Below are positions 8,641-16,792 of a stretch of 64,000 nucleotides of DNA, one piece after another. The translations under genes and the position numbers were made by a program. Under the pieces are notes generated by a model, which had not been told where the DNA came from, ran no database searches, and was given only the letters and a program-made list of their open reading frames with translations. Location: assembly GCF_900104175.1 (NCBI RefSeq), contig NZ_FNIX01000002.1, positions 372,001-436,000 of the forward strand, in the 5' to 3' direction. How positions within the stretch are numbered: position 1 is the stretch's first letter; every line of letters begins with the position of its first letter. This DNA comes from Lentzea jiangxiensis. Lineage in GTDB: Bacteria > Actinomycetota > Actinomycetes > Mycobacteriales > Pseudonocardiaceae.

Positions 8641-8776
8641 CACGGGGCAGCAGGTCGCCTCCGCGGTGATCGATCACCGCGGCTCCTTCCGGATGCCGCG
8701 CAGGCCGCTCACCGCCGTTCGCCTCGCAGGGCTCTCGCTGCTCGTCGCCGGCTCGCTGCTCGTGCAGCTCACCTAG
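8639..8776 (+). pseudogene. Remnant of a YdcZ-type DMT transporter (C-terminal end only)
   Basis: Reading right from about 8639, one frame gives VTGQQVASAVIDHRGSFRM followed by PRRPLTAVRLAGLSLLVAG and a hydrophobic end, stopping at TAG 8774-8776. This matches the last helix and preceding loop of the YdcZ/DUF606 branch of drug/metabolite transporters, where a G-Q-x-x-A-S-x-x-x-D-H-x-G pattern and a terminal helix are expected. The remaining ~100 residues are absent, with an in-frame stop at 8630. It abuts the TetR remnant back-to-back, suggesting that a divergent regulator/transporter pair lost both 5' halves in one deletion. Confidence 0.65.
8661..8682. repeat. 22-bp perfect palindrome
   Basis: CCGCGGTGATC followed directly by its reverse complement, with no spacer. 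It lies inside the transporter remnant (codons for S-A-V-I-D-H-R-G), so it may be chance within coding sequence, or a regulatory or recombination-related site at the scar. Confidence 0.5.
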
Positions 8777-9192
8777 TCGTGCCGGCGCGGGGGAGTCCAC
8801 GCGATGAGGCTCGCGACCAACGCTCCGAGCGCCACCACGCCGAACATGACGCCCGCGACCCGGTGCGCCTGGTCGTTGTCGGCCAGGGCGGCGTCGGCCA
8901 CCCGGCCCTCCCGGAGGTCGTACCGGACCGTCACTCGCTCGCCGGGCCGGCGGGCCGGGCCGTTCTCCGACAGCGTCGCGACCTGCTTCGAGCCGTCCGG
9001 GAGGGAGTACTCGACCTCGACCGAGACGCTCTTTCCGGACTTCAGCCGTTCCCGCACCACGCCCTCGGTGCTGGCCCACGACCGCTGCTCGGCGGAGTTC
9101 TGGAGCACGACCACCACGCCCAGAACGGCACCCACCAGCACGGCACCGGCCACGAACCGGCCCGTGCGCGACTTCAACGTCTTCGCCACCAC
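8773..9192 (-). CDS. DUF3592-like membrane protein
   Basis: About 139 residues. The start is one of two adjacent GTG codons (9192 or 9189) directly after a GGAGGAGG ribosome site, which fits 9189 slightly better. Two transmembrane helices (residues ~10-30 and ~108-130) flank an extracytoplasmic beta-rich domain with SVEVEYSLPDG and GERVTVRYDLREGRVAD, the pattern of DUF3592 proteins, whose function is unknown. Its stop overlaps that of the transporter remnant by two bases. It diverges from the PAS/GAF protein at 9405, sharing a ~210-bp promoter region. Confidence 0.78.
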   Translation of the reverse strand: MVAKTLKSRTGRFVAGAVLVGAVLGVVVVLQNSAEQRSWASTEGVVRERLKSGKSVSVEVEYSLPDGSKQVATLSENGPARRPGERVTVRYDLREGRVADAALADNDQAHRVAGVMFGVVALGALVASLIAWTPPRRHD

Positions 9193-9404
9193 GCCTCCTC
9201 CGCGGAGAAGATCGCCGGGAGGAGCAGGAACGTCACAGCCGCGCGACCGTTCACCGCGGTGGCGAGGTCGTCCGATCGCGAGATCCGTCAAGCGGGGTGA
9301 TCTTCTCGTTGCGTACCATTCTTCGTACCGCCCGCGCGGCGGGAGGAGCAGAAGGCGTCCGAGGTTCAGCAGCGTGCCCGGGACGCATGGCGGGAGGGCG
9401 CGCC

Positions 9405-10682
9405 GTGAGCGTATTTGACATGCAGGAACCGCAGGGGTTCGTGGCGGTCGAGCAGGACGACCTGCGGACCCTTTTCGGGCAGTCCGCGGCCGTCTACGCG
9501 GCGTTCGTGGGGCCGGAGCACGTTGTCGAAACGGCCAACCCCGCGTTCCACGCCGCTGTCGGGGAAGAGCGCGCGCTGCTCGGTCGTGCCGTGGCGGAGG
9601 TGCTTCCCGAACGGGGCGACCAGGGGTTTGTCGCGCTGCTGAACCAGGTGTACCGCACCGGTGAGCCGAGCACGGGGCGTGACGTGCGGGTCGTGCTGGG
9701 CACCGGACCGCACGCGCGGGAGGCGTTCTTCGACCTCACCTGCGAGCCGCGCCGCGATCGCGACGGCGGCGTGGCCGGGGTGCGCGTCATCGGCGTGGAG
9801 ACCACGCAGGTCAAACACGCGCAACGGTTGATGGCCGAGCACCGCGCGTTGCTGGAGCAGATCGCGCGCCAGGCGCCGCTGACCGAGGTGCTCGACGGGA
9901 TGGCCCGGTGCATCGAGGAGCTGACGCCCGACGAGATCCTCGTGTCGGTCCTGCTCGCCGACGCCGACGGACGGCACCTGCGGCACGGCGCCGCGCCGAG
10001 CCTGCCCGACTTCTACAACGAGGCCATCGACGGCATCGCCACCGGGGAGGGCGTCGGTTCCTGCGGTACGGCGGCGCACCGGCGGGAACCGGTGATCGTC
10101 ACCGACATCGCCACCGACCCCTTCTGGGACGACTTCCGCCCGCTGGCCGACCGCGCCGGACTCGGTGCCTGCTGGTCCACGCCGATCCTGGCGCGCGACG
10201 GGACACTCCTGGGCACGTTCGCCATGTACCACCGGACCGCGAGGGCCCCGCAGGAAGCGGACCTCGCGCTGGCCAGGCTCTTCGCCGACACCGCGGCCCT
10301 TGCCGTCGAACGCCACCGCAGCGAGGTGGCGCAGCGCGAGGCGGAGGCACGGGCGGAAGCGGCGCGCAAGGCGCTGGCGGAAGCCGTGCGCGCGGAACGG
10401 GAGCTGCGTGCCGAGGCCGAACGACGTGCCGACGCCGCCGCGGAGCTCAACGCCCAGATGCGGGCCGCGGCGGCCGCGCAGGCGAACGCGCCGCACCCCG
10501 AGCACTGCCAGCTGGGCGGGACGGCCGGGTGCGCCGCGGCGGCGGAGATCAAGGTGGCCGACTCGTGGGGCGACTCGGCGTGGGGGTGTCCCGTGCACGT
10601 CGAGGAGGCGTTGATCCACGTGCGGTCGGTGTTCATCGCGGGCGAGGAGCTGGGCGGGCTGGCCGCCTACCTCCACCGCTGA
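9405..10682 (+). CDS. PAS-GAF sensor protein with coiled coil and C-terminal Cys/His module
   Basis: A 425-residue cytosolic protein. The start is GTG 9405, six bases after GGGAGGG. Domains in order: a PAS-like domain (~20-135, with EHVVETANPAFHAAVG), a GAF domain (~150-310, with GSCGTAAHRREPVIVTDI and DPFWDDFRPLA), an Ala/Glu/Arg-rich coiled coil (~310-370), and an unusual tail with EHCQLGGTAGC and, about 20 residues on, WGCPVHVEEAL. The tail's three cysteines and two histidines could bind a metal. No kinase, cyclase or DNA-binding output domain is present, so it presumably acts through protein contacts. It diverges from the DUF3592 gene. Confidence 0.82.
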   Translation: MSVFDMQEPQGFVAVEQDDLRTLFGQSAAVYAAFVGPEHVVETANPAFHAAVGEERALLGRAVAEVLPERGDQGFVALLNQVYRTGEPSTGRDVRVVLGTGPHAREAFFDLTCEPRRDRDGGVAGVRVIGVETTQVKHAQRLMAEHRALLEQIARQAPLTEVLDGMARCIEELTPDEILVSVLLADADGRHLRHGAAPSLPDFYNEAIDGIATGEGVGSCGTAAHRREPVIVTDIATDPFWDDFRPLADRAGLGACWSTPILARDGTLLGTFAMYHRTARAPQEADLALARLFADTAALAVERHRSEVAQREAEARAEAARKALAEAVRAERELRAEAERRADAAAELNAQMRAAAAAQANAPHPEHCQLGGTAGCAAAAEIKVADSWGDSAWGCPVHVEEALIHVRSVFIAGEELGGLAAYLHR

Positions 10683-10853
10683 TCGGTGGTGCGGGCCGCG
10701 CGGGAGAGCGGGGCCGGGGCGGCACGGGTGGCCAGGGCGGCGTGTCGTGCGGCCAAGGGGTGAGGCGGCGCGTAACGCGCGGCACGGATGGCCCGTCGGC
10801 AGGGGTGGCGTGGTGGGCGGCGGAGCCGGGAACTTCGCGGTGCGGCAGCCCGT

Positions 10854-11837
10854 CTACTTCGAACGCTGTCCGGCGGCGCGAGCGGCACGGCCCGCCAGGT
10901 CGGCGAACGCCTCGCGCAGCGCGGGCGGCCCGACCACCTCCACCTCGGCGTCGAAGCGCGCGAGCCGGGCGGCGAGCGCTGCCCACGACCACGAGCCGGT
11001 CACCAGCCGCGTCCGGCAGGGGCCGGTCTCCTCCGCCGTGTCGCCGCCGGCGAAAGGCGCCACGTCGGCGAGCGGCAGGTGCAGGACCACCTCGCCCCGG
11101 CACGGCCAGGTGCCGGTCTCCGAGCCCCGGAAGCGGGCCGACAGGAACGCGGCGACGTCACCGCCGGGCACCTCGCGCGGGGTGAAGCGCGGGCCGTTCG
11201 GCACGCGCAGGGTCATGCGGTCGGCTCGGTAGGTGCGCCAGTCCTGGCGGTCCGGGCTCCAGCCGACGAGGTACCAGCGGCCCGAGCGGACGACGAGGTG
11301 GTGCGGTTGCACCCGGCGGGGTGGCTGCTCGGGTGACGGAGGGCGGCCCGGCGCGTCGTAGTCGAACCGCAGTTCCTCGCGGGCACGGACGGCGGTGCTC
11401 AGCGCCATCAGCAGGTCGGTGTCCACCTGGGGGCCGCGGCCGGCCGGCTCCACCTCCAGCGCGTCGATGCGGGCGCGCAGCCGGGCCGGCATGACCTGGC
11501 GGACGGTGGCGAGGGCTCGGGCGGCGGCCTCCTCGATGCCCGCTCCCGTGCCCACGGCGATCCTCAGCGCGACGGCCAGGGCGACGGCCTGGTCCTCGTC
11601 GAACAGCAGGGGCGGCACCTGGCTGCCCGCTTCCAGCCGGTAGCCGCCGTCGGGGCCTTTCACGGCGTGGACGAGGTAGCCGAGCTCGCGGAGGCGGTCC
11701 ACGTCGCGGCGCACGGTGCGTTCGCTGACGCCGAGGCGGTCGGCGAGCAGGAGGCCCGGCCAGTCGCGGCGGACCTGCAGCAGCGAGAGCAACGACAGCA
11801 GGCGGGCCGAGGTGGTCGTCGAGGTGGCGATCGGCAT
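10854..11837 (-). CDS. WYL-domain transcriptional regulator (DeoR-like HTH)
   Basis: A 327-residue regulator. Residues ~8-65 form a winged helix-turn-helix (LLLADRLGVSERTVRRDVDRL), followed by a GPDGGYRL wing, and the C-terminal half contains a WYL domain (RSGRWYLVGWSPDRQDWRTYRADRM, the W-Y-L signature). WYL regulators sense ligands or nucleic acids and often control a neighbouring gene. It diverges from the VOC protein gene across ~108 bp with an inverted repeat near its own start, a common regulator/target arrangement. The effector is unknown. Confidence 0.92.
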   Translation of the reverse strand: MPIATSTTTSARLLSLLSLLQVRRDWPGLLLADRLGVSERTVRRDVDRLRELGYLVHAVKGPDGGYRLEAGSQVPPLLFDEDQAVALAVALRIAVGTGAGIEEAAARALATVRQVMPARLRARIDALEVEPAGRGPQVDTDLLMALSTAVRAREELRFDYDAPGRPPSPEQPPRRVQPHHLVVRSGRWYLVGWSPDRQDWRTYRADRMTLRVPNGPRFTPREVPGGDVAAFLSARFRGSETGTWPCRGEVVLHLPLADVAPFAGGDTAEETGPCRTRLVTGSWSWAALAARLARFDAEVEVVGPPALREAFADLAGRAARAAGQRSK

Positions 11838-11854
11838 GGTTTCACCATCTCACG

Positions 11855-11881
11855 AGTAGCGGACGTTCCCTGTCCGGTACT
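11855..11881. promoter_or_regulatory. Candidate operator between the WYL regulator and VOC genes
   Basis: Imperfect inverted repeat, AGTAGCGGAC, seven bases, GTCCGGTACT: nine of ten arm positions pair. It lies 18 bp upstream of the regulator start and 65 bp upstream of the VOC start, a natural place for an autoregulatory site. Inference from position and symmetry only. Confidence 0.45.
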
Positions 11882-11945
11882 GCTGACAAAGTCGTGTCCA
11901 TCGCCGGAGACCTCCGGCGGCGGAACGAACCGAAGGACCGAGAAG

Positions 11946-12407
11946 ATGCCGCTCAACGCTGTTGCCCACCTGAACTTCCGCGGCCAGGCGCGGGAGGCGC
12001 TCGAGTTCTACCGCTCGGTCTTCGGCGGGCAGCTCAACGTCGTCACCTACGCCGACTTCGGGATGCCCGCCGAGGTGCCCGGCGCGACCGGCGTGGTGTT
12101 CGGCGAGGTCGTCGCCGAGAACGGGTTCCGCGTCATGGCCTACGACGTGCCGGGCGCGGGCGAGCCGGGCGCGCCGGGCGCGCCGACCACCCGCAGGGAG
12201 AACGGCACCACGGTGACCGAGGAGCCGTTCTTCCTGTCCGTGCGCGGGCAGACCGCCGACGAGGTCGCACCGGTCTGGAAGGGCCTCGCCGAGGGCGGCA
12301 CGGTGATCGAGGAGTTCGCACCGAGCCAGTGGTCTCCCGGGTTCGGGATGCTCGCCGACAGGTTCGGCGTCACCTGGATCGTGGACGTCGCGGTCGCCCA
12401 CGCCTGA
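11946..12407 (+). CDS. VOC-superfamily (PhnB/glyoxalase-like) protein
   Basis: A 153-residue protein with the paired beta-alpha-beta-beta-beta fold of vicinal-oxygen-chelate proteins: HLNFRGQAREALEFYRSVFGG at the start, FGMPAEV and VMAYDVPG mid-chain, and GFGMLADRFGVTWIVDV at the end. This PhnB-like subgroup usually lacks demonstrated catalytic activity, and some members bind small molecules. A G/A-rich ribosome region precedes ATG 11946. It is divergent from the WYL regulator that probably controls it and ends at a strong hairpin shared with rph. Confidence 0.88.
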   Translation: MPLNAVAHLNFRGQAREALEFYRSVFGGQLNVVTYADFGMPAEVPGATGVVFGEVVAENGFRVMAYDVPGAGEPGAPGAPTTRRENGTTVTEEPFFLSVRGQTADEVAPVWKGLAEGGTVIEEFAPSQWSPGFGMLADRFGVTWIVDVAVAHA

Positions 12408-12413
12408 GCCCGG

Positions 12414-12446
12414 TGAGGGTGGGATGCCGCGGGCATCCCACCCTCA
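12414..12446. terminator. Bidirectional terminator hairpin between VOC gene and rph
   Basis: Perfect 15-bp arms (TGAGGGTGGGATGCC / GGCATCCCACCCTCA) with a GCG loop, six bases after the VOC stop. Its right arm contains the rph stop codon (12444-12446), so one element serves both convergent genes. Confidence 0.85.
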
Positions 12447-14984
12447 GCCGAGGATCTCGACGTAGCCGTCGGTGCCGTTCACCCGGATGCGCTGACCGTC
12501 CCGGATGGACCGGGTGGCGCCCTCGACGCCCACGACCGCGGGCAGGCCGTACTCCCGCGCGACCACAGCGCCGTGGGTCATCAGGCCACCCACCTCCGTC
12601 ACCAAGCCCGCGGCCGCGACGAACAACGGCGACCAACTGGGGTCCGTGTGCGCGGTGACCAGGACGTCACCCGGTTCGAGGCCGGCCCGGGCCATGTCCA
12701 GCACGACCCGGGCACGGCCCTCGACGGTGCCACCGGACACCGCGAGCCCGACCAGTGCACCGGCGGGCAGGTCCTCGCGCCGGTACGTGCCCGAAATGGC
12801 CTCACCATCCGAAGTGAGCACCCGCGGGGGCGTGAGCGACTCGTGGGACGCGAACTCCTCCCTGCGCCGGCGGATCAGGGCGGAGTCGGCCTGGGAGGTC
12901 CGCGCCACGTCGTGGAATTCCTGGAACGTCAGGAAGAAGGCGTCCTCAGGCGTGTCGAGCACTCCGGCGCGCGTGAGGCGCTTGGCCTCCTCGAGCAACG
13001 CCACCTTGTAGGCGAAGTAGCGGCTGACCATGCCGTACTTGGGATACTCGCGGTATCCGATGAACGTCCGCAGTCGGTCGACCATCCGCTTGGTCTCGGC
13101 GGCCTTCTCCTCGCCGCCGGGCAGCACCCGCAGGCGCTCCAGGACATCCTGCTCCTTCTTCCACGCCTCCTGCCGGCCCTGCTCGAAGCGGTGCTCGCCG
13201 GCGCCCTGCTCGAAGTTCCGGACGTTGGTGAGGATCAACGGCAGCAGAGCCGCCGGGCGCTCGCTCCACCGCTGCCTGGTGATGTCGATCTCGCCGACGC
13301 ACCGCATGCCGTACCGCGCGAGATAGCCCTCGATCGCGTCACGCGCCTGCCGTCCACCGGGCACACGTGGCAACTCCTCGAGGAAGTCGTCCCCGGCCTT
13401 CTCCAGCAACGCCACGACCTCCGGGTGCGGGCGGACGGCATCGGCGACGTCGAGGAGCGCCAGCCCCATCTCGGAGGTCACGTTGTGGGGAGCGGACAGC
13501 GACAGCGCGTCGGCGGCGTTCTTCTCGCCCAGCCACTCCCGCAGGTTCTCGTTCAGCCACCACGTCGCCTGCATGCCGGCCGTGATCACCTGGCTGCCGC
13601 GCGGGTCGAACAACAGCCGGCGCAGCTCCCGCAGGTCGGCGAGGACGAACTCGAAGAGCTCCGGTCCCGACCTGCCGCGGATCTCCCCGCGGAGCGCGGC
13701 CACGGACGCCTCGGTGGTGCCGATCAGCTCGGTGACGACGTCCGGGTCGGTGTCGATCGTCGCCGGCGCGGCACCGACGATCGGTGGCACGTCCTCGTCG
13801 GTCCGGGCAGGAGGGAGGAAGCCCTCGCGGTCGAGGACCGTCCGCATCGCGTCGCCCATCAGCGGGTCGGACTTGCCGAGGACGTCGAGGTAACCGGCAC
13901 GACTGGACGGCGTGGTCAGGATCCGGGTCACGTCCACGAACAACCGCCCGCCCACCACCGTCATCGGCCGGGGCGTCGTGAGCTGCCAGATGGACAGGCC
14001 CAGCGGCTTCATCGCGTCGGTCATCATCTGCTGGTGCCCGACGGACACGTAGACGTGGTTCTCGCCGTCGTCGGTCTCCGGTACGGGGAACAGCGTGGTG
14101 ATCGGCCGGCTCTGCACCACCCGGAACCCGCTGCCGTCCAGGCACCACTCGACGTCCTGGGGCCGGCCGAAGTGCGCCTCGATCCGCCGCCCGAGCCGGA
14201 CGAGCTCCAGCACCTGCTCGTCCGCCAGAGCCGGTTCCCGCTGCCGTCCGGGAGCGACCACCTCCTCGCGCGTGCCCCCTCCGGCAGCGGCGTGCAGGGC
14301 GGTTTCCTTGGCAGCGATGGACTTCCGCAGGATCCCGGTGTCCGCGACCTGGTAGACGTCCGCGTTCACCAGGCCGGAGACGAACGCCTCCCCGAGACCG
14401 AACGTCGCCTCGACGCAGGCGACCTTCCGGTTCGACGTGGCCGGGTCGGCGGTGAAGAGCACCCCGGCCGCGTGCGGGAAGACCATCCGCTGCACGACGA
14501 CGGCCATCTCGGCCCGGTGGTGGTCGATCCCGTTGCGCTGCCGGTAGGACACGGCCCGTTCGGTGAACAGCGACGCCCAGCACCGGCGGACGTGCTCCAG
14601 GACCGCGTCCGCTCCGACGACGTTGAGGTAGGTGTCCTGCTGGCCCGCGAACGACGCCGCCGGCAGGTCTTCGGCCGTGGCGCTCGACCGGACGGCGAAC
14701 GCGGTCCCGCCGGGGAACCCCGCCACCGCCGCGGTGATCTCCTCGGCGACGTCGGCCGGGATCGTCACGTCCTCCAGCCGCGACCGGACCGCCTCCGCGT
14801 CGCAGTGCGCCTCGATCGAGGACGGGTCGAGAACCCGCCGGTACGCGTCGGTCGTCACGCAGAACCCCGCCGGGACGTCGATGCCGCCGATCCGCGTGAG
14901 TTCTCCGAGGTTCGCCGCTTTGCCACCGCACAGCGCCACCCGGGTGCCGTCGACGTCGCCCAGGTCCAGCACGAAACTGCCCAT
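12444..14984 (-). CDS. rph: Rifamycin phosphotransferase (PEP-utilising-enzyme family)
   Basis: An 846-residue, three-part enzyme that inactivates rifamycins by ATP-dependent phosphorylation of the ansa chain. The N-terminal ATP-grasp domain has GGKAANLGEL and PAGFCVTTDAYRRVL, plus AVRSSATAEDLPAASFAGQ; the first part ends with a VVQSRPITTLFP strand. The central rifamycin-binding part opens with NHVYVSVGHQQMMTDAMKP, characteristic of Rph rather than PEP synthase. The C-terminal swivelling domain carries the phosphoryl-transfer histidine in GGLMTHGAVVAREYG (His804). Length fits known Rph proteins (about 860 residues). A ribosome-like GGGGAAG precedes the ATG. The inverted repeat at 15036-15060 suggests rifamycin-inducible expression. 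No rifamycin biosynthesis genes are nearby, so this is probably intrinsic resistance. Confidence 0.93.
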   Translation of the reverse strand: MGSFVLDLGDVDGTRVALCGGKAANLGELTRIGGIDVPAGFCVTTDAYRRVLDPSSIEAHCDAEAVRSRLEDVTIPADVAEEITAAVAGFPGGTAFAVRSSATAEDLPAASFAGQQDTYLNVVGADAVLEHVRRCWASLFTERAVSYRQRNGIDHHRAEMAVVVQRMVFPHAAGVLFTADPATSNRKVACVEATFGLGEAFVSGLVNADVYQVADTGILRKSIAAKETALHAAAGGGTREEVVAPGRQREPALADEQVLELVRLGRRIEAHFGRPQDVEWCLDGSGFRVVQSRPITTLFPVPETDDGENHVYVSVGHQQMMTDAMKPLGLSIWQLTTPRPMTVVGGRLFVDVTRILTTPSSRAGYLDVLGKSDPLMGDAMRTVLDREGFLPPARTDEDVPPIVGAAPATIDTDPDVVTELIGTTEASVAALRGEIRGRSGPELFEFVLADLRELRRLLFDPRGSQVITAGMQATWWLNENLREWLGEKNAADALSLSAPHNVTSEMGLALLDVADAVRPHPEVVALLEKAGDDFLEELPRVPGGRQARDAIEGYLARYGMRCVGEIDITRQRWSERPAALLPLILTNVRNFEQGAGEHRFEQGRQEAWKKEQDVLERLRVLPGGEEKAAETKRMVDRLRTFIGYREYPKYGMVSRYFAYKVALLEEAKRLTRAGVLDTPEDAFFLTFQEFHDVARTSQADSALIRRRREEFASHESLTPPRVLTSDGEAISGTYRREDLPAGALVGLAVSGGTVEGRARVVLDMARAGLEPGDVLVTAHTDPSWSPLFVAAAGLVTEVGGLMTHGAVVAREYGLPAVVGVEGATRSIRDGQRIRVNGTDGYVEILG

Positions 14985-15035
14985 CTGCGTTCTTCCCCCT
15001 GTTCACAGGCTCCGGCCGCAGAGTGTGGAGCACGG

Positions 15036-15060
15036 CCGGGGTCTTGCCGCAAGACCCCGG
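15036..15060 (-). promoter_or_regulatory. Rifamycin-associated element-like inverted repeat upstream of rph
   Basis: Perfect 12-bp arms around one central C: CCGGGGTCTTGC / GCAAGACCCCGG. It ends 52 bp upstream of the rph start. From memory, the rifamycin-associated element found ahead of rifamycin-inactivation genes in actinomycetes is a ~19-bp inverted repeat with a GGGG...CTTGC-N-GCAAG...CCCC core, which this closely resembles. Probably mediates rifamycin-responsive transcription. Confidence 0.8.
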
Positions 15061-15065
15061 TCGCG

Positions 15066-16100
15066 CTATAAGTTGGGTGTGGCGGGGAGAGGGGGTCTCC
15101 TCGCTTCCGTCGTTTCCGCGGTGGGGGTCAGGCGGTGCCGACCGCCGGCCGCGGGCTCCTGCACCTCCGGCCGCTCGGCCCTGACCGACGCGATGCCCGC
15201 GAGGATCAGCAGACCACCGGCGAGCTGCAGCGGGGAGAGCTCCTCACCCAGCAGGACCCACGCGAACAGCGACGCCGAGACGACCTCCAGCAGCGCGATG
15301 AACGACGCCACCCGCGAGCCGAGGATCCCCGAGGCGGTGATGCCGGACGCGTAGGCGAGCGCCGTGCCGACGACCGCGACCACGAGCAGCGGCACCCACC
15401 AGGCCGTGGTGGCGCCCAGCAGCCGCAGGTCGTCGAACGTGGCGGTGAACGGCAGCAGGCCCAGCGCGCCGACCAGTGCCAGCACGGGCGCGGCCAGCAG
15501 CAGGCCCGCACCGGCGAGCGCGACCGGGGGAAGGCCGTTGTTGGGGCGTGCGGCGATCACGAAGTAGACGGCGCACCCGATGGCGGCGCCGAACGCGGCG
15601 GCGAGGCCGATCGGGTCCACGGCCCGGATCGCACCGGGCCCGATCACGAGCACGAGACCGCCGAGCGCGAGCACCGAGCCGACCAGCACCACGGGCGCGG
15701 GCGTCTTCCTGCTGACCGCCCACGTGAACCCGACCAGCAGGAGCGGCGCGAGGAACTCGATCAGCAGCGCGGTCGCCACCGGGATCCGCTGGATGGCGGC
15801 GAAGTACAGCACCTGCGTGACCGCCACGCCGGCCAGTCCCATGCCCAGCACCGGCCACCGCGCCTGCCACAGCACGGTCCACTTGCCGCGCAACGAGAAC
15901 AGGACGAACGGCAGCAGCACGAGTCCCGCGACGAGCGCGCGGGCCGTCACGGCGGCGGTCGGCGACCAGCCCGCCTCCAGCAGCGGTTTGACGAACGCCC
16001 CGGAGGTGCCGAACGAGATGAACGAGATCGCGGCCGCGACCAGACCGGCCGACTTCGACGCCATTCCCACGGTCTGCCTCCCGGCCCTCGGTGCTGTCAT
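15066..16100 (-). CDS. EamA-family (DMT superfamily) transporter
   Basis: A 344-residue inner-membrane protein with ten predicted helices in two repeated EamA halves: SFISFGTSGAFVKPLLEAG opens the first, and the second ends in EVVSASLFAWVLLGEELSP. A hydrophilic ~35-residue tail follows. Such proteins export metabolites or amino acids. The ATG at 16100 has a weak ribosome site; an internal ATG at 16064 (MASKSAG) gives a more typical N-terminus and is a real alternative. It diverges from the CGNR zinc-finger gene, a frequent pairing that suggests regulation by that protein. The stop lies 6 bp from the rph upstream repeat, so its transcription runs toward rph. Confidence 0.88.
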   Translation of the reverse strand: MTAPRAGRQTVGMASKSAGLVAAAISFISFGTSGAFVKPLLEAGWSPTAAVTARALVAGLVLLPFVLFSLRGKWTVLWQARWPVLGMGLAGVAVTQVLYFAAIQRIPVATALLIEFLAPLLLVGFTWAVSRKTPAPVVLVGSVLALGGLVLVIGPGAIRAVDPIGLAAAFGAAIGCAVYFVIAARPNNGLPPVALAGAGLLLAAPVLALVGALGLLPFTATFDDLRLLGATTAWWVPLLVVAVVGTALAYASGITASGILGSRVASFIALLEVVSASLFAWVLLGEELSPLQLAGGLLILAGIASVRAERPEVQEPAAGGRHRLTPTAETTEARRPPLPATPNL

Positions 16101-16101
16101 G

Positions 16102-16133
16102 ACCTAATCTGTTCTTCACCCCTGACGTTAGGT
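16102..16133. promoter_or_regulatory. Candidate operator between eamA-type gene and CGNR regulator
   Basis: Six-bp inverted half-sites ACCTAA and TTAGGT separated by 20 bp within the ~54-bp divergent intergenic region. Weak evidence: short arms and wide spacing. Confidence 0.25.
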
Positions 16134-16154
16134 GCGTCCGAGTGAGGAGTCAAC

Positions 16155-16709
16155 TTGCGTTTTGCCCCTGACACAGAGGAGTCGCTGGCCTTCGTCGTGG
16201 CCCTGTGCAACACCCACCCGTCGGCGTCGCGCGGCGGCGAGGACGAACTGGCCACGGTCGACGGGCTCATGGCGCTGCTCGGCCGCTACCCCTACACGGG
16301 CCGCATCGACCGCGACGAGGCCGAGCTGCGCGAGGTCCGGAACACCCGCGAGCTGCTCAGGCACGTGTGGACGCTCAGCCGCGACGACGCCGTGGAGGCC
16401 GTCAACAAGATGCTCCGCGACGGCAAGGCGCTCCCTCGCCTCGTGCGGCACGACGACCTCGACTGGCACATCCACGCCACCGAACCCACCTCCCCGCTGG
16501 CCGAGCGGATCCGCGTGGAGGCGGCGCTGGCCCTGATCGACGTGATCAGGACCGACGAGGTGGACCGCCTGCGGATCTGCGCGGCCGACGACTGCGAGGG
16601 CCTGCTGCTCGACCTGTCCCGCAACGGCCTCAAGCGGTTCTGCGGCGTGCGCTGCGGCAACCGGATGAACATGATCGCCTTCCGCGAACGACAGGCAGAG
16701 CGCGGCTGA
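16155..16709 (+). CDS. CGNR zinc-finger domain protein (putative regulator)
   Basis: A 184-residue protein with an alpha-helical N-terminal ABATE-like domain and a C-terminal CGNR zinc finger: Cys142 and Cys147 (CAADDC), Cys163 and Cys167 in FCGVRCGNR, then a basic helix. The family is regarded as transcriptional regulators. The start is TTG 16155, supported by GAGGAG six bases upstream and by the characteristic start of the conserved region. It diverges from the EamA transporter gene, its most likely target. Gene start and transporter start are only ~55 bp apart. Confidence 0.88.
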   Translation: MRFAPDTEESLAFVVALCNTHPSASRGGEDELATVDGLMALLGRYPYTGRIDRDEAELREVRNTRELLRHVWTLSRDDAVEAVNKMLRDGKALPRLVRHDDLDWHIHATEPTSPLAERIRVEAALALIDVIRTDEVDRLRICAADDCEGLLLDLSRNGLKRFCGVRCGNRMNMIAFRERQAERG

Positions 16710-16792
16710 CGAGCGGTGCGCCGCGCCCCCGCCGGCGCTCGCGGGCACTACGGTGGTGATCAGCGAAGCGGCGAGAGGGGCGGGGACGCGAC

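Noticed and set aside
8661..8682. 22-bp palindrome as a firm TetR operator
   Set aside because: It lies inside codons of the transporter remnant (S-A-V-I-D-H-R-G), beside a regulator that has lost its DNA-binding domain, so its symmetry may be coincidental. Kept only as a repeat.
9312..9329. Direct repeat CGTACC...CGTACC upstream of the PAS-GAF gene as a promoter element
   Set aside because: Only two 6-bp copies, 12 bp apart, with no consensus known to me; insufficient support.
12444..15060. The rph gene as part of a rifamycin biosynthetic cluster
   Set aside because: No AHBA synthesis or ansamycin PKS genes are in the window; rph and its repeat are common in non-producers.
12573..15071. 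An 832-codon frame antisense to rph
   Set aside because: Composition bias only; rph on the opposite strand is fully conserved.
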